Assembly (NCBI GenBank): GCA_016196035.1
Contig: JACPYM010000098.1
Span: 1 to 35,119 of the forward strand
Length of the DNA: 35,119 bases
Direction: 5' to 3'
Source of the DNA: Acidobacteriota bacterium
Lineage (GTDB): Bacteria; Acidobacteriota; Blastocatellia; RBC074
The position numbers and the translations under genes are program-made. Below the pieces are notes generated by a model that saw nothing but the letters and a program-made list of their open reading frames with translations, made no database searches and was not told where the DNA came from. Shown here in pieces: positions 7,755 to 16,781 of this stretch; within the stretch, counting starts at the first letter, position 1; every line of letters begins with the position of its first letter.

Positions 7755-8489
7755 TCAATTGCGGATTGCAGATTGCGGATTGCGGATTGTCGTTTCAGCA
7801 GCCTCCCGCTCAATTAGATTGAGTAGGCGCAAACTGAAACTGTCCATCTCCGCCGCAAAAACCTTAATGCGATTGAGATAGTGATTGTAGGCCAGCACCG
7901 CCGGAACTGCTGCCGCGATGCCTGCCGCTGTAGCGATGAGGGCTTCGGCAATGCCGGGTGCGACGGCCTGAATCGAAGTCGTCGTGCTAGTGCTCAGCCC
8001 TTCAAACGCGATGATGATACCGACGACCGTTCCGAATAATCCGATAAAAGGCGCGGCACTCGCGGTTGAAGCCAGCCAGCCCAATGAACGTTCTAGCCGC
8101 GTCGTCTCGTCAATCGCCGTGCTTTGCAGAGCGCGCTGCACGGCCTCCAGGCTCAGCGTGGGTTGCCGGCGCAATTCTTCTTCTGCCGCGTTGCACATAG
8201 CAGTCAGGGGGCTGTCGGTCAACGCCGCCACGCTGGTGCGCAAGTCCGATAACCGCTGGCTCTGCCCAAAGACCTGTAAAAACGTGCGGGTTTGTTGCTG
8301 CGCCTTTCGCGTGGCGATCTCTTTGGCGATGATGATTGCCCAGGAAATCAGCGAAAACACGAGCAGCAACAACAAGACGAATTTGGCGATGGGACTGGAA
8401 CGGAAAAGCAGATCAACTAGGTTGCCGGTGCGGGGGACGATGGGTTCTTGTAAAAGTAGCAATAAAGGCCAAGCCGTATGCGCGCTCAA
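7755..8489 (-). CDS. tolQ: TolQ/ExbB-family motor protein
   Basis: This 244-aa inner-membrane protein is the first gene of the tol-pal operon. It shows three membrane segments: about residues 34-54, a second around APFIGLFGTVVGIIIAFEGL, and a third around EALIATAAGIAAAVPAVLAY. The last two carry the conserved proton-channel region of ExbB/TolQ. The start is TTG, preceded by AAGGA about 4 nt away; no ATG is available nearby. The last ten or so residues ([11 protein letters not shown]) are encoded by a GATTGCG heptamer array and differ from what the family needs, so the array seems to have run into the 3' end of the gene. Confidence 0.9.
   Translation of the reverse strand: MSAHTAWPLLLLLQEPIVPRTGNLVDLLFRSSPIAKFVLLLLLVFSLISWAIIIAKEIATRKAQQQTRTFLQVFGQSQRLSDLRTSVAALTDSPLTAMCNAAEEELRRQPTLSLEAVQRALQSTAIDETTRLERSLGWLASTASAAPFIGLFGTVVGIIIAFEGLSTSTTTSIQAVAPGIAEALIATAAGIAAAVPAVLAYNHYLNRIKVFAAEMDSFSLRLLNLIEREAAETTIRNPQSAIRN
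7761..7788. repeat. heptamer tandem array, GCGGATT family (inside tolQ 3' end)
   Basis: Four units (GCGGATT, GCAGATT, GCGGATT, GCGGATT) lie in the last codons of tolQ, just before tolR. The unit is a rotated reverse complement of the CCGCAAT array at 21550-21591, so both belong to one family. Confidence 0.7.
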
Positions 8490-8787
8490 TGATCCTTGCT
8501 CCCTTTTCGTGATGAAAAATTGGTGTTGGATTGCTTGTTGAATTGCGAACGTATGCTAGCATGTGCCCCGACCCGGTTCAAGAAAGTCATTCTGGCGTAA
8601 GGATTTCGAGTTCAGCTTTTTGGTTTGTGGCGCACGGCGCGGCAGACTTCGAGGCAGCTTCCGGGAATTCGCGCCATGCCTCGAAAGAAAATCCTGCCGC
8701 AAACATTACTCGCTCCGCTCAACCTGACGCCGCTGGGCTTTCTCACCAGACTATCCCTAACAATCTTTGACAAAGGAGCGTGTCTCT
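8490..8787. other. divergent intergenic region tolQ / exported protein gene
   Basis: These 298 bp separate the tol-pal operon from the divergent gene at 8788 and should hold both promoters. I could not pick a promoter pair with confidence. Short frames through the region have no ribosome-binding sites or recognisable content. Confidence 0.4.
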
Positions 8788-9228
8788 ATGAACAGAATCT
8801 GGAAGTTGGCAAGTGTGGCCGGTTTGATCGCAGGCTTGACGCTTTGTGCGCCAGACGTTGTGACTGCTGCGCAAGGCAAAGTCATGACCGAATATCGTGG
8901 CGTGCAACTTGGGATGAAACAGGCCGATGTGCGCGCCAAACTCGGCGCGCCAGCCAGCAGTGGTGAAGCCGCCGATGAATTCAAGCTGACCGGCGATGAT
9001 TTGATGACGGTGCGGTATGAAGACGGTAGCGTCACGGCCATTCAAGTCATGATTCTCGACGTGAAAAACGCGCCGCCATTTAACGAAGTGGTCGGTGATG
9101 CCGCCGTTGAACAATTGGAGAATGGCCGCAGAATCGCTAGAAAGGTGCTGGATGCACAGAAATTCTGGGTCTCGATGTCGCAAAGCAAAGACGCCAGTAT
9201 GACCAACATTACAATCAAGAAAATGTGA
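8788..9228 (+). CDS. small exported protein, possible BamE/SmpA-like fold
   Basis: The 146-aa product has a signal peptide (MNRIWKLASVAGLIAGLTLC, cleavage near VTAAQ). It then shows the pattern GVQLGMKQADVRAKLGAPAS followed by a beta strand VRYEDGSVTAIQVMI. Two helices that begin with a G-x-x-R/K-x-x-V-x-x-x-L-G-x-P motif and lead into strands are typical of the SmpA/OmlA (BamE)-like fold. There is no lipobox: the Cys20 context is not a clear one, so it is probably soluble periplasmic. AAGGAG at 8773-8778 supports the start at 8788 over one at 8767. It is monocistronic and convergent with atpC. Function unknown. Confidence 0.65.
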   Translation: MNRIWKLASVAGLIAGLTLCAPDVVTAAQGKVMTEYRGVQLGMKQADVRAKLGAPASSGEAADEFKLTGDDLMTVRYEDGSVTAIQVMILDVKNAPPFNEVVGDAAVEQLENGRRIARKVLDAQKFWVSMSQSKDASMTNITIKKM

Positions 9229-9231
9229 GGC

Positions 9232-9280
9232 AAAAAAAGAGCGAAAGCCGCGGAGTGTGTTAATCGCGTGCGGCTTTCGC
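9232..9280 (-). terminator. intrinsic terminator of the atpDC operon
   Basis: GCGAAAGCCGC (9241-9251) and GCGGCTTTCGC (9270-9280) form a perfect 11-bp stem. Read on the - strand it is followed by a run of seven T (complement of the A run at 9233-9239). This fits termination of atpC, which ends at 9307; the + strand side has no T run. Confidence 0.75.
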
Positions 9281-9306
9281 CATCCAGAGAGAAAGGAAAA
9301 ATAGGT

Positions 9307-9714
9307 TTAATTGCTGCCTTTGGCGAGTTGAATCCTAACCAAAGCCCGTTCTAATTTCAATTCGGCGCTTTGAAAATCCACCCCTTCGCCGCGCGCATTG
9401 ATGGTTTGCTCGGCGTGTTCACGAGCGCGTTGCGCGCGCGCCAGATCAATCTCTTCCGGTTTTTCGGCCACGTCAGCCAGCACCGAAACCTTGTCAGGCA
9501 GGACTTCGAGGAAGCCGCCGCTGACATGCAATTGTTTCTTGTCCGCGCCGCGCCGATAGGTCAACACGCCGGTCTTTAAGCGCGAAATCAATGGCGCATG
9601 GTCGGGCAAGATGCCCAGTTCACCATCGGCGCCCGGAACGACAATCTCATCCACGACCTCGCGCAAGGCCAGTTTTTCGGGCGTGATTACTTCGAGTGTG
9701 AGTTTATCTGCCAT
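9307..9714 (-). CDS. atpC: F1 ATP synthase epsilon subunit
   Basis: The 135-aa protein matches the F1 epsilon subunit. It has an N-terminal beta sandwich (about residues 4-86: LTLEVITPEKLALREVVDEI, GELGILPDHAPLIS, VSGGFLEVLPDKVSVLAD) and a C-terminal helical hairpin (about 90-133). Epsilon links gamma to the c-ring and can inhibit ATP hydrolysis through the C-terminal helices. It follows atpD on the same strand, with a 97-bp spacer filled by an inverted heptamer array that ends only a few bases before the ATG. No independent Shine-Dalgarno stands out, so the GAGG within the array may serve. Confidence 0.95.
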   Translation of the reverse strand: MADKLTLEVITPEKLALREVVDEIVVPGADGELGILPDHAPLISRLKTGVLTYRRGADKKQLHVSGGFLEVLPDKVSVLADVAEKPEEIDLARAQRAREHAEQTINARGEGVDFQSAELKLERALVRIQLAKGSN

Positions 9715-9719
9715 AGTCT

Positions 9720-9809
9720 CAGACCTCAGTCGTCAGACCTCAGTCGTCAGACTTCAAACAATAGCGTAATGCTCAAGTCTGAGGTCTGACGACTAAGGTC
9801 TGATGTCTG
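9720..9809. repeat. inverted pair of heptamer arrays, CAGACCT family
   Basis: Left array at 9720-9754: five units (CAGACCT, CAGTCGT, CAGACCT, CAGTCGT, CAGACTT). Right array at 9775-9809: five units in reverse orientation (AAGTCTG, AGGTCTG, ACGACTA, AGGTCTG, ATGTCTG). The two arms can pair over most of their length with a 20-nt loop. The structure fills the atpD-atpC spacer. The same unit recurs at 19343-19383 and 19869-19917. Confidence 0.75.
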
Positions 9810-9811
9810 AT

Positions 9812-11254
<1,443 letters not shown>

Positions 11255-11433
11255 TTAGTTCGCTCCTTACAGTTTGGGTATGAACCCAGATGAATTGCTG
11301 CCGGGCGCGGGCTGCGAATGAAAAATCTGTAAGTCGCGGCGGGCGCTCAGCCAAGATGTGCGAGAAAATTAGTCCTTGAAGAAGGTGCGGAGTCTAGCAC
11401 GCGGTCGCGCATTTTTGCCAGCGAGGGCAGGCG

Positions 11434-11466
11434 AAAAAAGCCAAGCAGCTTAAACAAACTGCTTGG
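11434..11466 (-). terminator. intrinsic terminator of the PqqD/HprK-like unit
   Basis: CCAAGCAG (11441-11448) pairs with CTGCTTGG (11459-11466) around a 10-nt loop. On the - strand the stem is followed by six T (complement of 11434-11439). It lies 43 bp past the end of the HPr-kinase-like gene and upstream of atpD, separating the two operons. Confidence 0.75.
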
Positions 11467-11508
11467 TTAGGGCTGTCATTCAACACAGTCCGGAATGTTT
11501 GCGGATTA

Positions 11509-12339
11509 CTAAAGGGTGGGCCAAGGGCGGTTCAGCAAGGCGTCAACGACTTCGCCCGTTTCGCCACGCACGCCTTTCAGAACGGGTGCTTTCAGGACGA
11601 CTTGCTGCAAGGTGGCGAGTGCTTTGGCGGGGTTGCGTTGCGCTGAGACAGTGTTGGCAAGAATGGAAAGTAACCCTTGTCCTGCCGGAATCTGTTTTGG
11701 CCGCCAACGGGTGCCTGCTTTGTATTCGGTGAGTAGGACTAGATCAACTGGCAACGGTTTTGTACCGACGATGCCGCCAAAGGTTTCAATCGGGTACTTT
11801 TCTTGTCGCGCTTGGGGATTGTTGCGGACGCCGATAGGGACCGGGTAAGGATGAACGCGCCCTTGCATATCCAACACTGCGTACTCGTCTGAGTAATAAG
11901 TTGCCCCCGCTTTTACCAACTCTCGGACTAAAGTGCTCTTGCCAGCATGTGTTCTACCAGGAATAACAATCGTTCGCCCCTTCCAATTAACAGCACCGGC
12001 ATGCACAAAGACCCGGTTAGAGGCGTATTCCGCGATGTGAAGGTTCAAGGTTGATTCAAAAATATCAAGCACCTCTTCTATGTCCAAGGAGCGTGCCAAC
12101 TGCACAATTCCTCCGTACAGCAGATGAAACTGACGCGTATTGAATTGTTTATTAGTGTTACCGATTTTCAGTGAAACCAAAGTCTCAACAAAATGGTTCC
12201 TGGCTTGTTTCCAACCATAAGGCAATCGTTTATTTAGTTCTTCAAGTATGTCAGGCTGATTAGTTCTAACGCCTACCCGCACGCCGTATGCGGTAAATGA
12301 AAATCCGGCCACCCAACCTAGGCGGTCAAGCTTTTTCAT
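11509..12339 (-). CDS. HPr kinase-like P-loop protein
   Basis: The 276-aa protein resembles the catalytic domain of HPr kinase/phosphorylase. It shows FVHAGAV (112-118), the P-loop GRTHAGKST (128-136), and YSDEYAVLD (149-157) in the place of the HprK acidic motif. It lacks the N-terminal HprK domain. Proteins of this type occur beside PqqD-like proteins and in lasso peptide clusters, where some phosphorylate the precursor peptide (established for paeninodin-type kinases). Here it follows the PqqD-knottin gene by 178 bp on the same strand and ends before a terminator, so the two are probably one operon. Its substrate is likely the PqqD-domain partner or its tail, by inference. No clear ribosome-binding site precedes the ATG. 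Base composition is more AT-rich than the flanking genes. Confidence 0.78.
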   Translation of the reverse strand: MKKLDRLGWVAGFSFTAYGVRVGVRTNQPDILEELNKRLPYGWKQARNHFVETLVSLKIGNTNKQFNTRQFHLLYGGIVQLARSLDIEEVLDIFESTLNLHIAEYASNRVFVHAGAVNWKGRTIVIPGRTHAGKSTLVRELVKAGATYYSDEYAVLDMQGRVHPYPVPIGVRNNPQARQEKYPIETFGGIVGTKPLPVDLVLLTEYKAGTRWRPKQIPAGQGLLSILANTVSAQRNPAKALATLQQVVLKAPVLKGVRGETGEVVDALLNRPWPTL

Positions 12340-12517
12340 TCAGGTGGAAGGAGCTTTCAGTAAAGGTAGTGTTGATCCCATTTGAGGCAAATGAAGAGAT
12401 CGTCATAAGTTGTTATGAAAATCATTCAGGCAGAAAGAATTTCATAAAACACCCGTCTGACGGCTACATGCAATCAAATTCTGGAATGATCTGATTACGG
12501 AGCAACTTCAAAATTGT

Positions 12518-13009
12518 TCAAGCATTACATTGATTAGTAACCAAATTGCAGCTATTTGAGCAACAATCTGAGTTAGCAAAACAAAGCGCGCCAGTGCCCC
12601 CGCAAAGACTACCTGCCGCAGCGGCTGGTGGAACTAACGCTGAAGCCACCAACGGCAACACAATCCCCGCCACCTTTCCAAACCGCTTTGCCGCCTCGCG
12701 TCGCGTAATCAAATTGCCTGGCGACTGCACGCGCCCCTCCAACAACCGATTCCGCTCCAATTGCTGCAACGCCAGCCAAACGACTTGCTCGTCAACCTCG
12801 GTATGCAATTCCTGCGCGATCAAGCCGCGCAATTGACTCACCGTGGTCTTGCCATCGCAATTCTTCCACACCAAAGTAGCGATGCGATTCAGGCTATGCG
12901 CCTTGTTCCGCTCTGTGTCATAGATGACCAACTCATCATTGAGCGGCGAAAAAAGTAATCCTTCCCGCCGGGCGCGCGGCAACTGTGACGTAAGGGTGGT
13001 CGTAGGCAT
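12518..13009 (-). CDS. PqqD-domain protein with Tat-like segment and knottin-like tail
   Basis: The 163-aa product has three parts. Residues about 15-95 form a PqqD-like (RRE) domain: FSPLNDELVIYDTE, AHSLNRIATLVW, then a winged-helix pattern ending NRLLEG. Residues 102-132 look like an internal twin-arginine signal: TRREAAKRFGKVAG, then a hydrophobic stretch and an Ala-rich AxA site. The last 30 residues hold six cysteines (136, 143, 149, 150, 154, 161) with spacing C-x6-C-x5-CC-x3-C-x6-C, the inhibitor-cystine-knot order. PqqD domains bind leader peptides in RiPP systems; here leader-binder and possible peptide are one chain. GGAGAG precedes the start by about 5 nt. No maturase or transporter gene is nearby. 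PqqD assignment is firm; the Tat and knottin readings are from motif. Confidence 0.8.
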   Translation of the reverse strand: MPTTTLTSQLPRARREGLLFSPLNDELVIYDTERNKAHSLNRIATLVWKNCDGKTTVSQLRGLIAQELHTEVDEQVVWLALQQLERNRLLEGRVQSPGNLITRREAAKRFGKVAGIVLPLVASALVPPAAAAGSLCGGTGALCFANSDCCSNSCNLVTNQCNA

Positions 13010-13181
13010 TGTTCTCTCCTGGTTAGGTAAATCAGGGACATCACTGCGGCGCTTAGCTCGGACGTAATTTCCTGATTTGGTTGCGCTCAGATTTTACACT
13101 TGCGCGGCTTAACAATAGCGGATGCTCGTTGTAGTCGTTTTGATGTTGTGGGAGGCACTCCAACAACTTGGGATGTCGTTC

Positions 13182-13220
13182 CGGTGGAAACTGCCGGTAG
13201 AAACTGTCGGTAGAAACTGG
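13182..13220. repeat. 13-bp tandem repeat, three units
   Basis: Three units follow directly: CGGTGGAAACTGC, CGGTAGAAACTGT, CGGTAGAAACTGG. They sit in the 722-bp gene-free stretch 13010-13731 between the PqqD-domain gene and mutM. A short reverse frame (13053-13313) crosses them but shows no sign of being a gene. Confidence 0.6.
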
Positions 13221-13434
13221 TTGATTGTTTATCGAGGTGGCGCCTACCACGCGCCTTATCAACTTGCCAGTTAAATCATTAATCAAACACGGGCAGTCTA
13301 TGCACAGAGGCAAAGCGTGTCAACCAAGAATTACAAGCGCTTGCCGCGACTGGTTCAGCCAGCTACTCTTTGGCGCAGTCTGTAAAACCATTTATCAATA
13401 CACGGGCAACCAAGTTCTTTGGCATTGTGTGCCT

Positions 13435-13680
13435 CACCTTGTAGTAACGAATTTATTCGTTACGCGTGCGGGTTTGAACGACTAGAGCGGTTTTCACATC
13501 GGTGTATGGGAAAAGTCGCGCAGCGGGACAGTACCGCGCGCGTGAGCAAGCGGCGCGTCAAGCTTACGCCATTGGCTGAGTCGCCCAGGTGCCGCTTGCT
13601 TACGCGCGCGGTACTGTCCCGGCACAACGCGCTCCCGTAAACGCAATTGCAAACCGCTCTAAAGTGGTTACTACAAGGTG
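13435..13680. repeat. nested palindromic element (MITE-like)
   Basis: Three pairs of arms share one centre. The outer pair CACCTTGTAGTAAC (13435-13448) and its exact complement (13667-13680) enclose TAGAGCGGTTT (13483-13493) with its complement (13651-13661). These enclose a 30-bp arm (13525-13554) matching 13591-13620 with one mismatch. A separate small palindrome GTAACGAATTTATTCGTTAC lies at 13444-13463. No open frame of note lies inside and no target-site duplication is evident. It occupies the end of the gene-free stretch 13010-13731 just before mutM, and looks like a non-autonomous mobile or dispersed repeat. Confidence 0.65.
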
Positions 13681-13731
13681 AAGCTGTAACTGCCAGGAAA
13701 CTCAGTTGCCGGTGTAATCAAGAGGAGCTTT

Positions 13732-14565
13732 ATGCCTGAACTGCCTGAAGTCGAAATGGTCGCGCGTCATCTGCGCGCCTTGGTCACTGGCCGCACAATT
13801 GCGCAGGCCAAGTTGCTCTGGCCGCGTACCGCGCCGGAGCTGTCCACACGGCAATTTGCGGCGGGACTAAAAGGCGCGCGGGTTGAGGCCGTGACGCGGC
13901 GGGGCAAATATATCTTGGTGAATTTGCACAACGGCCGCAGCTTATTGGTGCATTTGCGCATGACGGGACGGTTCTTTTATTTGGACAGCCGGGCTGAAGC
14001 GCCCCTGCATACGCGCGCGGTTTTTCATCTGGACAATCAGAAGAAATTGCTCTTTCACGATGTGCGCAAGTTCGGCAAATTGCACCTTGTGCCGACTCGG
14101 AAATTGCACGAGAGCGCCCAACTCGCGCCGCTTGCACCCGAACCCTTCAGTGATGAATTTAGCCTGGAATACTTATTCGAGACACTGCGGGACAGCAGTC
14201 AGCAAATCAAGCTGGCGCTGCTGGATCAGACGAAGGTGTTGGGCTTGGGCAATATCTACGCCGCCGAAGCCCTGCATCGGGCGGGCGTGAATCCGAAATT
14301 GCCGACGCGCAAACTCTCCAAACCGCGCGCGGCCTTGTTGCATCAAGAGATCGTGAATGTGTTGAATGAGGCGATTGCCAATGAAAGCACGCTCAATACC
14401 GATCCCGAAGCCTTGGATGCCAGTTATACCGGCGGGACGTATGAAGCGCTGACGCGTGTGTATGAACGCGAAGGTCTCCCTTGCAAAGCTTGCGGCACGC
14501 TGATTCGGCGCATCGTGCAAGGGCAGCGGTCAACTTATTTTTGTCCTCAATGTCAGCGACGCTGA
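13732..14565 (+). CDS. mutM: formamidopyrimidine-DNA glycosylase
   Basis: The 277-aa protein is MutM/Fpg, which removes 8-oxoguanine and nicks the abasic site. Visible features are the N-terminal catalytic Pro2-Glu3 (MPELPEVEMV), Lys59 in RRGKY, the helix-two-turn-helix segment LGLGNIYAAEALHRAGVNP, and a C-terminal zinc finger with cysteines 251, 254, 271 and 274. Arg266 of the finger is in place. The length is the family norm, and all key residues are intact. AGAGGAG lies just before the start. It is alone on its strand, with a palindromic repeat right after it. Confidence 0.96.
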   Translation: MPELPEVEMVARHLRALVTGRTIAQAKLLWPRTAPELSTRQFAAGLKGARVEAVTRRGKYILVNLHNGRSLLVHLRMTGRFFYLDSRAEAPLHTRAVFHLDNQKKLLFHDVRKFGKLHLVPTRKLHESAQLAPLAPEPFSDEFSLEYLFETLRDSSQQIKLALLDQTKVLGLGNIYAAEALHRAGVNPKLPTRKLSKPRAALLHQEIVNVLNEAIANESTLNTDPEALDASYTGGTYEALTRVYEREGLPCKACGTLIRRIVQGQRSTYFCPQCQRR

Positions 14566-14578
14566 TGATCTGCCGACT

Positions 14579-14713
14579 ATAGGACTTACACAGAAGCATT
14601 GCCACAGAGGCACAGAGTCACAGAGGTAAGACTTAAATTCCCAGAAAATCTTCTCTCTCGCTCTGTGTCTCGGTGCCTCTGTGGCAAGGTTTCCGGCTTT
14701 GCGTAAGTCCTAT
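14579..14713. repeat. palindromic dispersed repeat, copy 1
   Basis: Outer arms ATAGGACTTAC (14579-14589) and GTAAGTCCTAT (14703-14713) are exact complements. Inner arms of 26 bp (14600-14625, a CACAGAG-rich motif beginning TGCCACAGAGGCAC, and 14661-14686) match with two mismatches. A related copy lies at 17455-17586. It fills the space between the convergent ends of mutM and the five-haem cytochrome gene. Confidence 0.75.
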
Positions 14714-14714
14714 C

Positions 14715-15503
14715 CTATTTCACACGCGCCGCGAGTTTGTCTTTCAGTTTGGTCGCCTGCAAAAAAACCTGGTCGGCGTTGGCGCGCGAGGCTTTCAAAT
14801 CAAAGCCGTGCCACGCTAGCTTGGCTTGCCGCAAGGTCTTTTCAAACCGCGCGATTTCGGCCTCTTCCGGCGCAAAATTCAAGCGGCGCTTTCGGCCCTC
14901 GGTCACCAGATAGCGCGACCACGCCAAAACTTCATCGGCACGGCTGAAAGCGGCAATCGTATCGCCTGCTTGCTTGGGGACGTTGAGCCATTGCGCGGCT
15001 GGCCCTTTGGCTTGGTGGCAACTGGCGCACAGGTTCGCGGTATCGGGCGCACGATAGATAACGGACGTGGCCATGTGATGGTGGCAGGTTGTGCAACTCG
15101 GTCCGTCGCCCGAGGCGGGCAATTGCTGAAAATGGCGGCTTTGCGTGAACAGCGCCGCAATTTCCTGATGGCAGGCTTGGCAAGTGGCAGGCGCGTTTTT
15201 AGGCGCCAGGGTGCTGGTCGGAAAGCTGGCATTGAGCACGCCTTGATGTGCGGTTTTGAAAACGGTTGCGGCGGGGTCGCCACCGTGGCAACGTTCGCAA
15301 CCGACTTGCGCGCGTGCGTGGGCTGAACCGCGCCATTCGTAAAAATGCGCACTCACAAGCAACGGCTCCATCAGTTTGGCATGGCATACAACGCACTGGT
15401 TGTCGCGCAACGCCGCCAGTTGCGCGGCGGGTTTTCGCTGGGTCGCCATACTCAGCAGCGCTGCCGCCGTTGTCAGCAAAATACTCAGCAAGGCAAGTTT
15501 CAT
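14715..15503 (-). CDS. exported five-haem c-type cytochrome
   Basis: The 262-aa protein has a signal peptide (MKLALLSILLTTAAALL) and five CxxCH haem-binding motifs at residues 37-41, 69-73, 108-112, 137-141 and 159-163. They cluster in the first 165 residues; the C-terminal 95 are helical, charged and haem-free. The spacing recalls cytochrome c554/c3-like multihaem proteins, likely a periplasmic electron carrier; the partner is not apparent. The start at 15503 is set by GGAGGAG 6 nt upstream; a longer open frame to 15935 has no such site and no plausible leader. No other redox genes lie nearby. It is divergent from the UspA gene. Confidence 0.85.
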   Translation of the reverse strand: MKLALLSILLTTAAALLSMATQRKPAAQLAALRDNQCVVCHAKLMEPLLVSAHFYEWRGSAHARAQVGCERCHGGDPAATVFKTAHQGVLNASFPTSTLAPKNAPATCQACHQEIAALFTQSRHFQQLPASGDGPSCTTCHHHMATSVIYRAPDTANLCASCHQAKGPAAQWLNVPKQAGDTIAAFSRADEVLAWSRYLVTEGRKRRLNFAPEEAEIARFEKTLRQAKLAWHGFDLKASRANADQVFLQATKLKDKLAARVK

Positions 15504-15838
15504 AGGTGACTCCTCCGGATTGCTCCAACTGATTGCGCGGCAAGCGCAGTGCCGTGTCGAAAGCGTAAATGAAGGGGGAAGACCCACGCGGTTTTGGATT
15601 TGCTTGTTCAGGCTGTGCGGGATCTCGCGCAGCCGCTTAGCGAAATTACGCAACCCGCGTGTCATATGAACGCAGGCTGCGGCTTTGGCTGGGGAATGAC
15701 GCGCAGCGCGTTGCGGAATACGAATTGCGCTGAGGCAAAGAGCGAAGTTCAATTCAAGACGTACCTCAAAATAGGTGGCACAAGTTGATTGCATGAGTTC
15801 TAGCGGATTTGATTGCACGGCTAGGGAAGGCGGTTCAA
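15504..15838. other. divergent intergenic region cytochrome / uspA
   Basis: These 335 bp lie between the divergent starts of the cytochrome and UspA genes and should contain both promoters. I see no clear promoter, repeat or extra gene. Open frames that cross it are upstream extensions of the neighbours or shadows. Confidence 0.4.
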
Positions 15839-16750
15839 ATGACCAGCAACAATTCACACGCTCAAACCGAAATCGCCTTTGATCGCATTTTTCATCCGAC
15901 GGATTTTTCGGAGGCGAGCGACTTGGCTTTTGCACACGCGCTCAAGTTGGCGACGCATCGCAACGGGCGCTTAACGATGTTGCATACCGAGGAGAAAAAG
16001 CAGCGGCCGGATTGGACGGAATTTCCGCGCGTGCGGCAGACCTTGGAACGTTGGGGCTTTCTGGCGCCCGGCAGCACGCGTGAGGATGTGGCGGCGCTCG
16101 GATTGAATGTGGCGAAGATCGCTGCCTGGGAAGACGATCCGGTTAACAGCACGCTTGAATATCTGGGCAAACATCCGCACGATTTGATCGTGCTGGCGAC
16201 GCATCAGTACGACGGACTGGAACGCTGGCTGCATCGCACGGTGGCGGAACCCATTGCCCGGCGCGCCGGCGAAATGGCATTGTTCGTGCCGCAAGGGGTG
16301 GACGGTTTCATTGCCATCGAAAACGGCGCCGCGACGTTGCGCAACATTCTGATTCCGGTGGATCGCACGCCGCCGTCGCAAGCGGCGCTCGAAGCCGCTT
16401 CAGCCTTAGCCGCCTCGCTGCAATGTACCGGGGTAGTCTTCACGTTGTTGTATGTGGGCGCGGCGGCAGAGGCTCCGCAGGTGCGCCGCTCAGTGCGTGC
16501 CGGGCAGGAATGGCATTTGGTCGTCAAAGAAGGGGCCATTGAACAAGCCATTTTGCAAACAGCACATGAAACCCGGGCTGATCTGATCGTCATGGCCACG
16601 GCAGGCCGGCATGGCTTTCTGGATGCGCTGCGCGGCAGCACGACAGAGCGCATCGTGCGTACTGCCGAAGTGCCGGTATTGGCCGTGCCCGCACTTGTGA
16701 AAGAGTCTGAACAGGTAGCGGAAGCGTTCGTTTGGCAACCCACATTTTGA
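15839..16750 (+). CDS. tandem universal stress protein (two UspA domains)
   Basis: The 303-aa protein carries two UspA domains. The first (about residues 11-155) starts with FDRIFHPTDFSEASDLAFAH and ends around LFVPQG. The second (about 168-285) starts with LRNILIPVDRTPPSQAALEA and contains GRHGFLDALRGSTTERIV, which fits the nucleotide-binding loop with shorter spacing than the textbook G2xG9xG(S/T). Such proteins bind ATP or AMP and support stress survival. The ATG at 15839 has GGAAGG 8 nt upstream; a TTG at 15809 is a weaker choice. It is followed after 31 bp by a DksA/TraR gene, so a joint stress or stringent-response unit is likely. Confidence 0.85.
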   Translation: MTSNNSHAQTEIAFDRIFHPTDFSEASDLAFAHALKLATHRNGRLTMLHTEEKKQRPDWTEFPRVRQTLERWGFLAPGSTREDVAALGLNVAKIAAWEDDPVNSTLEYLGKHPHDLIVLATHQYDGLERWLHRTVAEPIARRAGEMALFVPQGVDGFIAIENGAATLRNILIPVDRTPPSQAALEAASALAASLQCTGVVFTLLYVGAAAEAPQVRRSVRAGQEWHLVVKEGAIEQAILQTAHETRADLIVMATAGRHGFLDALRGSTTERIVRTAEVPVLAVPALVKESEQVAEAFVWQPTF

Positions 16751-16781
16751 GAAAGGTTGTGAGAAAGGAAAGGGGCGAGGT

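Noticed and set aside
8531-8770. 79-codon + strand frame between tolQ and the exported protein gene
   Set aside because: No ribosome-binding site, no domain; it lies in the divergent promoter region.
9720-9809. CRISPR-like array
   Set aside because: Units are 7 bp with no spacers, and the two arms are inverted; this is a tandem heptamer hairpin, not CRISPR. The same holds for the other heptamer arrays.
13053-13313. 86-codon - strand frame after the PqqD-domain gene start
   Set aside because: It crosses the 13-bp tandem repeats, has no ribosome-binding site and no family resemblance; a cysteine-rich start looked tempting but is probably chance.
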